Below, piece by piece: positions 56,091 to 64,000 of a stretch of DNA of 64,000 nt; the stretch's first letter is position 1, and each line of letters opens with the position of its first letter. Source of the DNA: Chloroflexota bacterium (lineage in GTDB: Bacteria > Chloroflexota > Anaerolineae > Anaerolineales > UBA11579); contig JABFGG010000004.1 in the NCBI GenBank assembly GCA_013112575.1, positions 62,001-126,000 of the forward strand. Reading direction: 5' to 3'. The translations under genes were made by a program, and so were the position numbers. Below the pieces are notes generated by a model that saw only the letters and a list, made by a program, of their open reading frames with translations, had not been told where the DNA came from and searched no databases.

Positions 56091-56962
56091 ACAAAAAGAT
56101 CGCCTTTGCCACTTATGCAAAATTGGGGGAGACCGGACCGGATGACCAGCCTGCCGCGGATGCTTTGCAGGATATGGGCTACACGGTCGAAGCAGCGGTG
56201 TGGAATGCCCAAGACGTCGAGTGGGGCCAATATCAGGCTGTGGTAATTCGCTCCTGCTGGGATTACCATTTGCACCCTACCCAATTCATTGAGTGGTTAC
56301 AACAGCTCGAAAAGTTGAGCATATCGGTATTGAATCCACCCAATGTACTACGCTGGAACATGGATAAGAGTTATCTATTGGACATGGCCGATTGGGGCAT
56401 CCGGGTCACCCCCACCGTGCGTTTACCAAAATCAGCTAAGGTGGAATTAGGGGATGTATTGGCAACCAAGGGATGGGAACAGGCCGTGGTCAAACCGCTG
56501 ATCTCCGCTTCAGCCCACCAGACCTGGGTCTCAGATGGGGCGGTGGATGAAGACCAGGGCAAACTCGAGGCGATGTTGGCACAAGAAGCCGTGCTTGTAC
56601 AACCTTTCGTCCCTGAAATCCAAACCCAGGGAGAGCTTTCCCTGCTCTTCTTTGATAAACAATACAGCCATACAGTGCTCAAGCGTCCGCAAAACGGTGA
56701 TTTCCGCGTGCAGGCCGAATATGGCGGCAGTACTGAACTCATCCAGCCTGGTGAGGCGCTGATTGCGCAGGCCCAGCAAATCGTAGACATGATTGAAGCC
56801 CCGCTGGCCTATACACGTGTGGATGCTGTGGAGGTAGACGGGCAATTGATGCTGATGGAGTTAGAATTGATCGAACCATATCTCTTTCTACGAGAAGACC
56901 CACATGCCGCACAGCGTTTCGCTACGGCCATTCACAAGCAAATAAGTAATCAAATCTCATGA
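56087..56962 (+). CDS. RimK/DcsG-like ATP-grasp protein
   Basis: A 291-residue ATP-grasp ligase-like protein. Landmarks are VVIRSCWDYHLHPTQF, NPPNVLRWNMDKSYLLDMADWGI, AVVKPLISASAHQTW (ATP-binding Lys), LVQPFVPEIQTQGELSLLFFDKQ and MLMELELIEPYLFL (metal acids). This arrangement matches the COG0189-type group that includes the cycloserine ligase DcsG. It likely forms an amide or peptide bond with a small molecule. It overlaps both neighbours, so it is co-translated with the hydrolase and coaBC. The substrate is unknown. Confidence 0.82.
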   Translation: MNKKIAFATYAKLGETGPDDQPAADALQDMGYTVEAAVWNAQDVEWGQYQAVVIRSCWDYHLHPTQFIEWLQQLEKLSISVLNPPNVLRWNMDKSYLLDMADWGIRVTPTVRLPKSAKVELGDVLATKGWEQAVVKPLISASAHQTWVSDGAVDEDQGKLEAMLAQEAVLVQPFVPEIQTQGELSLLFFDKQYSHTVLKRPQNGDFRVQAEYGGSTELIQPGEALIAQAQQIVDMIEAPLAYTRVDAVEVDGQLMLMELELIEPYLFLREDPHAAQRFATAIHKQISNQIS

Positions 56963-58176
56963 ACCCACTGATAAATAAACATATCCTCCTCGGCGTCACC
57001 GGCTCCATCGCCTGCTACAAAGCTGCCGACCTGGCCTCCAAGCTGCGGCAGGCAGGTGCGGAAGTGGACGTGATCCTCACCGGGGCAGCCAGGCAGTTCG
57101 TCACTCCGTTAACCTTTCAATCTGTGACCGGGCAGCGCGCTTACGTAGACGATGACCTGTGGGGCGACGAAGGTCACGTGTTGCACATCGGTCTTGCCCA
57201 AAAAGCAGATGCCCTATTGATCGCCCCGGCCACGGCCAACACCATGGCGAAGCTGGCGCATGGGCAGGCCGACAATCTCCTCTCGCTGACAGCCCTGGCC
57301 GCAGAATGCCCGCTGCTGATCGCCCCCGCTATGGATGGCGGCATGTTCACCAACGCCGCCACCCAGGCCAATCTTGAAATCCTCAAACAGCGCGGCGCAA
57401 CCATTCTTGGCCCGGCAGAAGGCCATCTGGCCTCGGGCCTAAAAGCACTGGGGCGCATGGTTGAACCGCAGGAACTGGTCGGGCACTTACGGGTAACGCT
57501 GGCGGCGGATGGAACGCTGGCCGGGAAACACGTGGTTGTCACGGCGGGTGGCACACGCGAGACCATCGACCCAGTACGCTTTATCAGCAATCGTTCTTCG
57601 GGCAGGCAAGGTTATGCCCTGGCCCAGGCGGCGCTGGACGTGGGGGCGGAAGTCACCCTGATTACTGGCCCAACAAATTTGACCCCGCCTATTGGCGTGC
57701 AACTCGTAGACGTCGCGTCTACTGAAGATATGAAATCGGCGGTGTTAGAAGTCGTTGCAGGCGCGGATGCTTTGCTGATGGCTGCGGCGGTAGCGGACTT
57801 CCGTCCTGCCAAAGTGTCCGAGCAAAAGATCAAGAAAGCGGGGAAGACTCCCAGCATCGAATTGGCCCTCAATCCTGATATCCTGCTGGAAGTTGCCAAA
57901 CAAAAGAAACAATCGGGCTTCCCAAAAGTGACGGTAGGCTTTGCCGCCGAAAGCCAGGACCTGTTGGAAAACGCCCGGGGCAAGCTGGAAAAGAAAGCCC
58001 TGGATATGATCGTAGCAAACGACATCAGCGCCAAAGATGCCGGTTTTGCGGTTGAGACCAATCGCGTGACCCTGCTGCATAAGGATGGCACACAGGAAGA
58101 TCTGCCTTTGATGAGCAAGGATGAAGTGGCACAGGCAGTTGTGCAGCAAGTGGCTGCTCTGTTGGAGAAAGCCTGA
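56959..58176 (+). CDS. coaBC: Bifunctional phosphopantothenoylcysteine decarboxylase / phosphopantothenate--cysteine ligase
   Basis: A 405-residue Dfp protein carrying two consecutive steps of CoA synthesis. The N-terminal flavoprotein half (1-185) has GVTGSIACYKAADL, active-site His76 and APATANTMAKLA. However, the usual PxMNxxMW reads APAMDGGMF (Asp126 for Asn) and the usual ACG flap reads HLASGL (Ser159 for Cys). These match E. coli His75, Asn125 and Cys158 with a one-residue offset. The CoaB half is canonical: ISNRSSGRQG (Asn211) and KIKKAGK (Lys290). So the ligase looks normal and the decarboxylase atypical. It lies about 4 kb from coaX. Confidence 0.93.
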   Translation: MNPLINKHILLGVTGSIACYKAADLASKLRQAGAEVDVILTGAARQFVTPLTFQSVTGQRAYVDDDLWGDEGHVLHIGLAQKADALLIAPATANTMAKLAHGQADNLLSLTALAAECPLLIAPAMDGGMFTNAATQANLEILKQRGATILGPAEGHLASGLKALGRMVEPQELVGHLRVTLAADGTLAGKHVVVTAGGTRETIDPVRFISNRSSGRQGYALAQAALDVGAEVTLITGPTNLTPPIGVQLVDVASTEDMKSAVLEVVAGADALLMAAAVADFRPAKVSEQKIKKAGKTPSIELALNPDILLEVAKQKKQSGFPKVTVGFAAESQDLLENARGKLEKKALDMIVANDISAKDAGFAVETNRVTLLHKDGTQEDLPLMSKDEVAQAVVQQVAALLEKA

Positions 58177-59087
58177 TGGACAAATTCCTGGTAGCTGCGG
58201 CACAAGTTGCGCCAGCTTTTCTTGACCTATCTCGCGGCATAGACATCGCCTGTGAGTGGATTGCCAAAGCAGGACGCGAGGACGTCAAGGTGCTGGTCTT
58301 CCCCGAAACCTGGCTGCCCGGTTATCCCGTGTGGCTGGACAACGCGCCCAATGCCGCTTTGTGGGATCACCCACCTGCCAAAGCTTTGTTCAGTCGCTTG
58401 CTGGCGAACTCGCCTGCCATCGATTCTCCAGAAATTCAGCGCTTGTGTGAAGCTGCGGCAGAGGCCCAAGTAACCGTGGTGATGGGGCTTCAGGAACTGG
58501 ATGGCAAAACGCTGTACAATTCGATGCTTTATATTTCTGCCGAGGGTGAGATCGCGGGGGTACACCGTAAGCTAATCCCCACCTATACCGAGCGGCTGTT
58601 ATGGGGCCGTGGCGACGGCAGCACATTGACAGTAATCGATACGCCGCAAGGTCGTCTGGGGGGCCTAGTCTGTTGGGAGCATTGGATGCCCCTGGCACGC
58701 CAGGCCATGCACAATCAGAATGAACTTTTACATGCGGCGGTGTGGCCCTCAGTCAATGAGGCGCACATGCTGGCCTCACGCAGTTATGCGTTTGAGGGCC
58801 GTTGTTATGTGATCGCCGCCGGTTCTGTTTTGCGGCGTGAGCATTTACCTGAAGGTCTGGAATTGCTGAATGACATGCCCGGTGATGGCCCCTGGATGAC
58901 GGGCGGCTCCACAGTTATCGGCCCGGATGGCAAACATCTCATAGAACCTGTTTATGATGAAGAAGCCCTGGTAATCGCCGAGATTGACCCACAACGCGCC
59001 ATGCAAGAGAGCATGACATTGGATGTCAGCGGCCATTATTCACGCCCGGATGTGTTTCAATTAACCATTAATGAAGAACCCCAATAA
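58176..59087 (+). CDS. Nitrilase-superfamily enzyme (nitrilase/cyanide-hydratase branch)
   Basis: A 303-residue carbon-nitrogen hydrolase. The triad is Glu44 (FPETWLPGYP), Lys132 (HRKLIPTYTERLLWG) and Cys166 (LVCWEHWMPLAR). The Cys-Trp-Glu-His/Asn-x-x-P context and TYTERLLWG are typical of true nitrilases, not amidases. It overlaps the coaBC stop by one base. The natural nitrile or amide is not known, and a link to CoA metabolism is only positional. Confidence 0.9.
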   Translation: MDKFLVAAAQVAPAFLDLSRGIDIACEWIAKAGREDVKVLVFPETWLPGYPVWLDNAPNAALWDHPPAKALFSRLLANSPAIDSPEIQRLCEAAAEAQVTVVMGLQELDGKTLYNSMLYISAEGEIAGVHRKLIPTYTERLLWGRGDGSTLTVIDTPQGRLGGLVCWEHWMPLARQAMHNQNELLHAAVWPSVNEAHMLASRSYAFEGRCYVIAAGSVLRREHLPEGLELLNDMPGDGPWMTGGSTVIGPDGKHLIEPVYDEEALVIAEIDPQRAMQESMTLDVSGHYSRPDVFQLTINEEPQ

Positions 59088-59090
59088 GCC

Positions 59091-59417
59091 ATGAAGATAT
59101 TGCACATCTGCGCAAAAGATGACTGGCAGCAAGCCACAGCCCGGGGAGAATACCTGGCCGATTCCCTCGAAAATGAAGGGTTCATTCACTGCTCGCGATC
59201 CGAACAGGTCGAGAAAGTGGCCAACAGTTTTTATGTCGGGCTGCCGGGATTAGTCTTGCTACACATTGATGCAGATCGGTTGACCGCGGAGGTCAAGTGG
59301 GAGGCTGCGGATGGGGATGAGTTCCCGCACATCTACGGCCCCATCAACCTGGATGCCGTTGTGGAGATTGAAGAGTTTGAACCGGGGGAAGATGGGCTAT
59401 TCAAATACCCCTCATAA
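59091..59417 (+). CDS. DUF952-family protein
   Basis: A 108-residue protein. KILHICAKDDWQQATARGEY, EGFIHCSRSEQVEKVANSFY, LLHIDADRL and FPHIYGPINLDAV match the DUF952 signature (GFIHxS and HxYGxl). The fold is related to glutathione-S-transferase-type or ADP-ribosyl-handling folds; a biochemical role is not established. It is the last gene of the rightward operon. Confidence 0.88.
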   Translation: MKILHICAKDDWQQATARGEYLADSLENEGFIHCSRSEQVEKVANSFYVGLPGLVLLHIDADRLTAEVKWEAADGDEFPHIYGPINLDAVVEIEEFEPGEDGLFKYPS

Positions 59418-59422
59418 ACTAA

Positions 59423-59451
59423 GTAGGGGCGGGTTTCAAACCCGCCCCTAC
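59423..59451. repeat. GC-rich intergenic palindrome GTAGGGGCGGGTTT/AAACCCGCCCCTAC
   Basis: 14-bp perfect arms around a single C. It resembles the common GTAGGGGC...GCCCCTAC dispersed repeats of Chloroflexi genomes and the shorter palindromes at 16027 and 18002. Confidence 0.7.
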
Positions 59452-59473
59452 AAATCTATTATTGAAGGAATAA

Positions 59474-59510
59474 AAAGAGCGTGGCGATCATCGCCACGCT
59501 CTTTGCTTTT
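59474..59510. terminator. Bidirectional terminator between convergent operons
   Basis: AAAGAGCGTGGCGAT pairs exactly with ATCGCCACGCTCTTT. T-rich sequence follows on the plus side and TTTTTA on the minus side. Confidence 0.85.
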
Positions 59511-59539
59511 CTCTAAGACGCTATATGTAAAGATTTAGC

Positions 59540-60169
59540 TTAGCCTTCGGTAGTGCGTACGCGGCGGGTCACGAAGATAACCACTACCAGCAAGGTGGCC
59601 ATAGCCAGCAAGCCCGGCGCTCCTACGTCGTCAATGAAACCGGCATCCGGCAGGGCCGAAGCTGTGGGGGTCACGGTTACTGTGAGGATGGCCGCCGCCG
59701 CCTGCGTTTGGGCTACCGAAGCCTGGGTAAGCAACGCTTGCACGGTAGCCGTGCGCGGATCTGCGGTAGGGCCACCAGCTCCAGGATCCTGCGTGACGGG
59801 GGCATCCGGTGTATCTGTGGCCGGCACATCCGTGGCAGTGATGTCCATGGTGTTGGTGGGCGTAGCGGTCGCCTGCGCGGCGGCCTCGGCAGTTTGAGTT
59901 CCTATTAATGCTACTGCTGTGTTATTCGCAAAAGTGGTTTCGTTGGCGCTTTGATTATCATCGCCGCCAGGGGCAATGAAGATCGCATAAATTGCGATAC
60001 AAAGGGTCAATATAATTAAAATACCAATGCCGCCAGCAGCCAGCAAGAAGGTGCGGTTACTGGATTCTTCTGGTGGCGAGTCGTCGTCAAAGTCATCGAA
60101 GTCACCACCAAAATCATCACCAAAGCTATCGTCCTCTTCGGGAACTTCGATATCGAAATCGTCAAGCAT
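59540..60169 (-). CDS. Acidic single-pass membrane protein with Thr/Pro/Ala-rich outer part
   Basis: A 209-residue protein. ATG 60169 is chosen because AGGAG lies just upstream; an earlier ATG at 60202 has none. The cytoplasmic N-terminus is very acidic (DDFDIEVPEEDDSFGDDFGG). A hydrophobic helix (about 43-65) follows. The outer region is Ala/Thr-rich with 'TQAAAAILTVTVTPTAS' type sequence, then a second hydrophobic helix and a basic RRVRTTEG tail (a sorting-signal-like end without LPXTG). It is the last gene of the MutL-like operon. Function unknown. Confidence 0.7.
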   Translation of the reverse strand: MLDDFDIEVPEEDDSFGDDFGGDFDDFDDDSPPEESSNRTFLLAAGGIGILIILTLCIAIYAIFIAPGGDDNQSANETTFANNTAVALIGTQTAEAAAQATATPTNTMDITATDVPATDTPDAPVTQDPGAGGPTADPRTATVQALLTQASVAQTQAAAAILTVTVTPTASALPDAGFIDDVGAPGLLAMATLLVVVIFVTRRVRTTEG

Positions 60170-60218
60170 AGCGTCTCTCCTAACACTGTTCGCGGAAAGC
60201 AAACAGGTTCATTTAGTT

Positions 60219-61274
60219 TTACCCGAGAACCTCTATATTCGCCAGCGGAACGACTGCCATTTCGCCGTCGTCAAATTCAACCTGTGCCGAATCGAGGCGC
60301 AAGCCGCTGGGAAAGGTCGGGGCTTGTTCCATAAGTGCATAAAGGCGGCCAACTTCGCTGCTGTGGGGGGCGCGCACGATACGGACACGCTGGCCGGGTG
60401 TAAAGTGGGTCACGCTCATGGGGGGTGGGGTTTCTCCCATGGAGGGTAGCGGAATAATAATTTCTGGGCGAGTACCTTTATAACGATCGAATACCTCAGC
60501 ATTGATCGTGATCTCACGTTCGGCATTGGTAGACAATAGAGTAAAAGCCGCCTGGTTCATTGGGCGACGGCCAAAACCCTCCAACACCACAATGGGATAG
60601 GGCATACGGCGGGCCAAAGGCAATAATTGGGTTGCCAAGCTGCCTAAGATCAACCCGCCGACCTGGGAGCTGGCAGCCATTTCAAGGGCTTCACGCTTGC
60701 CACAGTGTCCGGCCAAAACCACAGCTCCCCGCAAACTAACAGTAATCTCGTCGGTGTTGAGCAGATGTCGTGCATCTTTAGCCACGACCTGCAAAGGGCC
60801 GATGGCTACCGGGCCGTTGCCCCAGGCACCCTGTACCCAGGCACCCACGGTCTGAATAACAACACCCAGTTCGGCTTCGATCTGGGCAATTTGGCCGGGT
60901 ACGCGGGCGCGCATGCGGTGGGGTTTGTTGTTGACTTCCAGCATGATCTGCCCACCGCTCATGGCGACCACGCGCCCATTGGCGGGAGCGCGCACGACAC
61001 GAGTGCCCAGGCCACGGCGGCTGGCAAGGGCATCGCCCTCGGTTACTTCTTCGCCAATGTGGCGTTGTACGTAATCCCCGATCTTGCGATTGGGCAAGCC
61101 TAAGCCACGCGCCACGTCCAATACAACGTGTTCCGGGCGCAGGTTGGCCTCGGCGATCACGTCGGTGGCGGAGACTTCCTGCCCGGCACGCACCAATACA
61201 CGGCCGCGCATGGGCAGTGCCCGGCGGCGGCGAATGGTTACGAGGGGACTTACTTGGGTTACAGGTGCTAACAT
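60219..61274 (-). CDS. Conserved-type hypothetical protein with barrel-sandwich-like N-terminus
   Basis: A 351-residue soluble protein. The N-terminal part has two barrel-sandwich-like hairpins (GRVLVRAGQEVSATDVIAEA and RAPANGRVVAMSGGQIMLEV), as in RnfC/lipoyl-like or membrane-fusion proteins. A middle Rossmann-like part contains AASSQVGGLILGSLATQLLP and PIVVLEGFG. The C-terminus, PGQRVRIVRAPHSSEVGRL, looks like a KOW/SH3-type barrel. No catalytic residues were recognised. It lies 55 bases downstream of the MutL-like gene and probably works with it. Confidence 0.7.
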   Translation of the reverse strand: MLAPVTQVSPLVTIRRRRALPMRGRVLVRAGQEVSATDVIAEANLRPEHVVLDVARGLGLPNRKIGDYVQRHIGEEVTEGDALASRRGLGTRVVRAPANGRVVAMSGGQIMLEVNNKPHRMRARVPGQIAQIEAELGVVIQTVGAWVQGAWGNGPVAIGPLQVVAKDARHLLNTDEITVSLRGAVVLAGHCGKREALEMAASSQVGGLILGSLATQLLPLARRMPYPIVVLEGFGRRPMNQAAFTLLSTNAEREITINAEVFDRYKGTRPEIIIPLPSMGETPPPMSVTHFTPGQRVRIVRAPHSSEVGRLYALMEQAPTFPSGLRLDSAQVEFDDGEMAVVPLANIEVLG

Positions 61275-61329
61275 GTCAACCTTCTAATTGTGATCCAATT
61301 GGTGCAAGAGTAATGCCACAGTCAGCCAT

Positions 61330-63093
61330 TTAACGTCCTAAGGCGCTCATCCAGCGGCGCATGGCTTCACGGCGGCGTTCGGGTGAAGCGGGTAGCTCCA
61401 GTGGACGTCCGCGGGCGTCGATGATCAAACCGAACAAACCACCCACGGCGTTGTTCGAGCCGCTCCTGCCCGGCCCCCAACCCACATCAAAGTTCTGGAA
61501 AGGAACCACACGAACCTGGGCGCGTCGGCCAGCAGGCAAGGGCACGCGGAAAACGGAACCATATTTGACTTCATATTTATTGCTCTGCCCGGTGTCATAA
61601 GTAATGTTCACCTGCACCACAGGTGAACCCGCCTTTGCAGTCCCTACTGGGGCAATCACATCCGCCAGGCTGGGGAAAGAATTGGACATCAACACCTGGA
61701 CGGCCAGCAAAGGATTAACTTCACCAGCGGCCCCCATCGGTGAGGTAAGAGCATTCTGGTCGAGGATGATCTTGGTGAACCCGGTGGGTTGCAAACCATC
61801 CAGAATGGCCATCAAACTCTGGCCGAGGTTGGGCGCTTTGGCAATGACACTGCCACTTACCAGGATGGGGTAGAACCAGGGTAGAGCGCCCGCCGTCTTA
61901 CTGCGACGCATATCGGCGCTAAAGCTATCGCCCGACTGCTGGATGGCGTAGTTTAGGGCTTCACGCGCCACGGCCAGTTCGATGGCCAGATCTTCGGGTG
62001 TGGCAGGCAAAGATGCAGGGTAAATGGTTTTGTTATAGAGGTAGTCGAGCACGTATTGATCGGCCATCTCGATAGGCAGCCAGCGTGTAATGGCTTCCAG
62101 GCGGATGTGGTTGAGCAAGCCTTGTAAGCCTGCACCCACGCCCAGGTTGGGGATGGCGTTCAAGCGTAATTCACCGTCCAGAGCAGCGGCAACGGTGGTG
62201 GAGGAAGCCCCCAGGTCGACTCCCAGGACCCCTTTCTTTGACTCACCATAGGCTTTGCTGAGAAAACGGATCACGCGCCCAAAGGCCACTGAGGTAGGCA
62301 GCATGCGCCCGCCCGCCCAGAAATTCAGTTCGTCGACGCCTAATACCTTGCGCTCGTAAATACGCCGGGAAACTTCATATAGCTCGGCTTCGGCAGGGCC
62401 TAATTGTTCTACTCCCAGCGAAGGGCGGATATTAGCAGCGGTGTGCACACTGGCAACCAGGGTATCTACGGTGCGCGTGACTTGCTCAACAATGCGTTGG
62501 TTGCCCACGTACAGGACTTCGGGGCGGGCATCTTCCGGGAGCAGTTTCAAGGCTAAGGCTAAGGTATTTACTAAGCGCAGCACGGAACGGCCGGCGCCAT
62601 TTTCCGTACCGCCGGCAATCACCACGAGATCGGGACGCTTGCGCAGGATGGCATCAATCTGTCCCTCGGCGCGGCGCTTATCATCTATGCTGATCTTTTC
62701 TGAGATATCAGCATAGATGCTGCTGATCAACCGGTTAGCACTGCGTAGTGAAACGTGGTCCAGCAAGCCCATGGTGACAACCTGCAAGGGAGGCCCACCG
62801 GAGAAGGTTGAAGCCGTGACATCCACGCCAAAGCCCTCTTCCGTAGTTGGTTGGATCAACTGCTCATCCACGCCTACCAGGCGGCGGCCAGTGACGCGCT
62901 GCAACTCATCCATCGAATAGCGCACACCTTCACTGGTATCGTGCATGGGGGCAGTGGCCGTACTCAAGGCCGCGCCGGAAGCCAGGAAACGATATTTGCC
63001 TTCTACGGCATCAAAGAGGAAGGCCCGCGTGTTGACCGCACCAACATCGATGGCGAGCAATGAATTACTGACGCGGTCCGTCATCTCACTCAT
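61330..63093 (-). CDS. MutL/GlmL-like ASKHA-family protein
   Basis: A 587-residue protein of the 'glutamate mutase MutL' family (not the mismatch-repair MutL). LLAIDVGAVNTRAFLFDAVEG is the phosphate-1 loop, VVIAGGTENGAGRSVLRLVN is the family hallmark, and a second LGVDLGASSTTVAAALDGEL resembles phosphate-2. The C-terminal ~130 residues, including VGWGPGRSGSNNAVGGLFGL, extend beyond ordinary MutL. True GlmL escorts the B12-dependent mutase, but no mutase subunit is present here. The neighbours are membrane proteins, so a distinct envelope role is more likely. That is inference. Confidence 0.82.
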   Translation of the reverse strand: MSEMTDRVSNSLLAIDVGAVNTRAFLFDAVEGKYRFLASGAALSTATAPMHDTSEGVRYSMDELQRVTGRRLVGVDEQLIQPTTEEGFGVDVTASTFSGGPPLQVVTMGLLDHVSLRSANRLISSIYADISEKISIDDKRRAEGQIDAILRKRPDLVVIAGGTENGAGRSVLRLVNTLALALKLLPEDARPEVLYVGNQRIVEQVTRTVDTLVASVHTAANIRPSLGVEQLGPAEAELYEVSRRIYERKVLGVDELNFWAGGRMLPTSVAFGRVIRFLSKAYGESKKGVLGVDLGASSTTVAAALDGELRLNAIPNLGVGAGLQGLLNHIRLEAITRWLPIEMADQYVLDYLYNKTIYPASLPATPEDLAIELAVAREALNYAIQQSGDSFSADMRRSKTAGALPWFYPILVSGSVIAKAPNLGQSLMAILDGLQPTGFTKIILDQNALTSPMGAAGEVNPLLAVQVLMSNSFPSLADVIAPVGTAKAGSPVVQVNITYDTGQSNKYEVKYGSVFRVPLPAGRRAQVRVVPFQNFDVGWGPGRSGSNNAVGGLFGLIIDARGRPLELPASPERRREAMRRWMSALGR

Positions 63094-63096
63094 AGT

Positions 63097-63813
63097 TTAG
63101 AGGCGCACCAATACAAAGCCGATCACATCCCATAAAAAGAACAAGCGCTCGATCAAGGCGGTCAGAGCGGCTGTGTACACACCGGCGAAGATGACACCGA
63201 AGGTAATGGCGATAAAACCATGGCCGATCCAGCCCACAATGCGTAAGGGCAGTGGGGTTTCCGGTTCCTGGTTGGCGCGGCCCAAGGCACTGAAATTAAA
63301 ATAGGCCAGGGTGGTGATGGTACCCAGCAGAATAATTGAGCCTTCAAAGAGCAATTGAAATCCGCCTACAAACCCGGAGGCACGGTCGGGATTAAACAAC
63401 TGGGTGGCGGCCCCGACCTGGGGAAAGATGGTGCCCTGGATAGCACCACCCACAGCTGTAGCGGCCCCGATACCCACAAGGAAAGCCGTGGCCGGGTTGC
63501 CAAAAGCGGTAGTGCGCGGCGAGAGCTTGAGCAGCAATAGCACCAGTAGAAGCAAGCGTAGCCCCAGATCCAGGAAAGTAATGGTCAAGCCCCCGCCCGT
63601 GCCCATTGAAATCAAGGGGTCGAATAGATAAGGCCGCAGGACACTGTGGAATACAACGCCGCCCGCGTATCCGGCGGAGATGCCGATAAAAATATGTACA
63701 CCCAGCCGAAAGGCGATGTTATCGCCGATCATGTAAGAGAATATGAGCAAGGTGAGCACAAAAGCCACAAGGGCGCCAACGATGTCGACGGGAGCGATAT
63801 CGGGGAAGATCAT
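63097..63813 (-). CDS. Integral membrane protein of the MutL-like operon
   Basis: A 238-residue protein with six to seven hydrophobic helices (for example IVGALVAFVLTLLIFSYMIG and GWIGHGFIAITFGVIFAGVYTAAL). It is Gly-rich, and MGTGGGLTITFLDLGLRLLLLVLLLLKL lies in the middle. No known family was recognised. It is 3 bases upstream of the MutL-like gene and its start overlaps the stop of another membrane-protein gene (ATGA). Confidence 0.75.
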   Translation of the reverse strand: MIFPDIAPVDIVGALVAFVLTLLIFSYMIGDNIAFRLGVHIFIGISAGYAGGVVFHSVLRPYLFDPLISMGTGGGLTITFLDLGLRLLLLVLLLLKLSPRTTAFGNPATAFLVGIGAATAVGGAIQGTIFPQVGAATQLFNPDRASGFVGGFQLLFEGSIILLGTITTLAYFNFSALGRANQEPETPLPLRIVGWIGHGFIAITFGVIFAGVYTAALTALIERLFFLWDVIGFVLVRL

Positions 63814-64000
63814 CGTCTGGCTTCCTCTTCCAGGCCGCGGTTGCGTCGTAAGACGTGGCTAACCACGCTATATGCACTGCCAAACAGAATGATGAAGATG
63901 GTGATGGTCAGGCCAGCACCAAAAGTATCCCAATAATTGCGCGCCAGGCCATCACGCCCAGTGGAACGTTCGTAGAATGCGCCGCCCTGTAAGCCAGCAA
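63810..64000 (-). CDS. C-terminal end of a membrane protein (partial, runs off the right edge)
   Basis: Only the last 62 codons lie in the window. The readable end contains FYERSTGRDGLARNYWD, one hydrophobic helix (FGAGLTITIFIILFGSAYSVV) and a basic/acidic tail, RRNRGLEEEARR. The stop overlaps the next gene's start by ATGA. The family cannot be named from this fragment. Confidence 0.7.
   Translation of the reverse strand, partial: AGLQGGAFYERSTGRDGLARNYWDTFGAGLTITIFIILFGSAYSVVSHVLRRNRGLEEEARR

Noticed and set aside
57612..58205. 197-residue reading frame on the minus strand within coaBC
   Set aside because: It lies opposite a well-supported coaBC and has shadow-like composition.
61330..63093. 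DNA mismatch-repair MutL
   Set aside because: It lacks GHKL ATPase motifs. The sequence is of the unrelated GlmL/'glutamate mutase MutL' ASKHA type.

Overview
The window reads as a chromosomal segment of a Chloroflexota bacterium, most likely class Anaerolineae. This is inferred from the gene content, not from any marker. The content includes surface proteins with a Thr/Pro-rich linker and a C-terminal membrane anchor, a CSLR-type beta-helix protein, multi-spanning GT39/DUF2079 proteins, a MutL-like ASKHA gene neighbourhood, a type III pantothenate kinase and frequent GTG/TTG starts. No rRNA, tRNA, CRISPR array, transposase or prophage gene was seen.

Layout. 1-9.4 kb: a secreted propeller-like protein, a LolA/DUF4367-like protein directly joined to a MacB-type ABC transporter, and a large parallel beta-helix surface protein. 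9.5-12.1 kb (minus): a NarL-type two-component pair and a CPBP-family membrane protease. 12.3-16 kb: two divergently transcribed multi-spanning glycosyltransferase-like proteins. 16.2-18 kb: a bifunctional ATP sulfurylase/APS kinase, which makes PAPS.

18-42.3 kb is a large, almost entirely plus-strand surface-glycan locus. It encodes two CMP-sugar synthetases, a NeuB-type nonulosonate synthase fused to a xylose-isomerase-like TIM barrel, and a translationally coupled cassette. The cassette consists of an acyl carrier protein, an aminoacyl-tRNA-synthetase-like amino acid:[carrier protein] ligase, a GNAT transferase, an AAC(3)-fold transferase and a DUF4910 aminopeptidase-like protein. Further genes encode three sulfotransferases (a fourth lies at 46.4 kb), a DUF115/Maf-like protein, three GT2 and two GT39 glycosyltransferases, a Wzz-like protein and an O-antigen ligase/polymerase. 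My reading is a nonulosonate (legionaminic/pseudaminic-like) glycan that is sulfated with locally made PAPS and decorated with an amino acid delivered by a carrier protein without tRNA. The aminoacyl cassette is the strongest candidate for an undescribed system here.

42.4-49.1 kb: a secreted metalloprotease, a membrane dipeptidase, small proteins, a sulfotransferase, a DUF4188 gene behind a promoter overlapped by a perfect 32-bp palindrome, and two integral membrane proteins. 49.2-59.4 kb: a coenzyme A supply operon (panB, panE, cupin, panC, coaX, later coaBC). It has a structured leader upstream of panB and is interleaved with an RNA methyltransferase, a serine hydrolase, an ATP-grasp protein and a nitrilase, most of them overlapping or nearly touching. 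The CoaC half carries Asn-to-Asp and Cys-to-Ser changes at two positions known to matter in E. coli Dfp. 59.5-64 kb (minus): a conserved-looking envelope or unknown-function operon built around a MutL/GlmL-like ASKHA protein without any glutamate mutase gene, running off the right edge.

Intergenic regions inside the glycan locus carry several families of short dispersed repeats.
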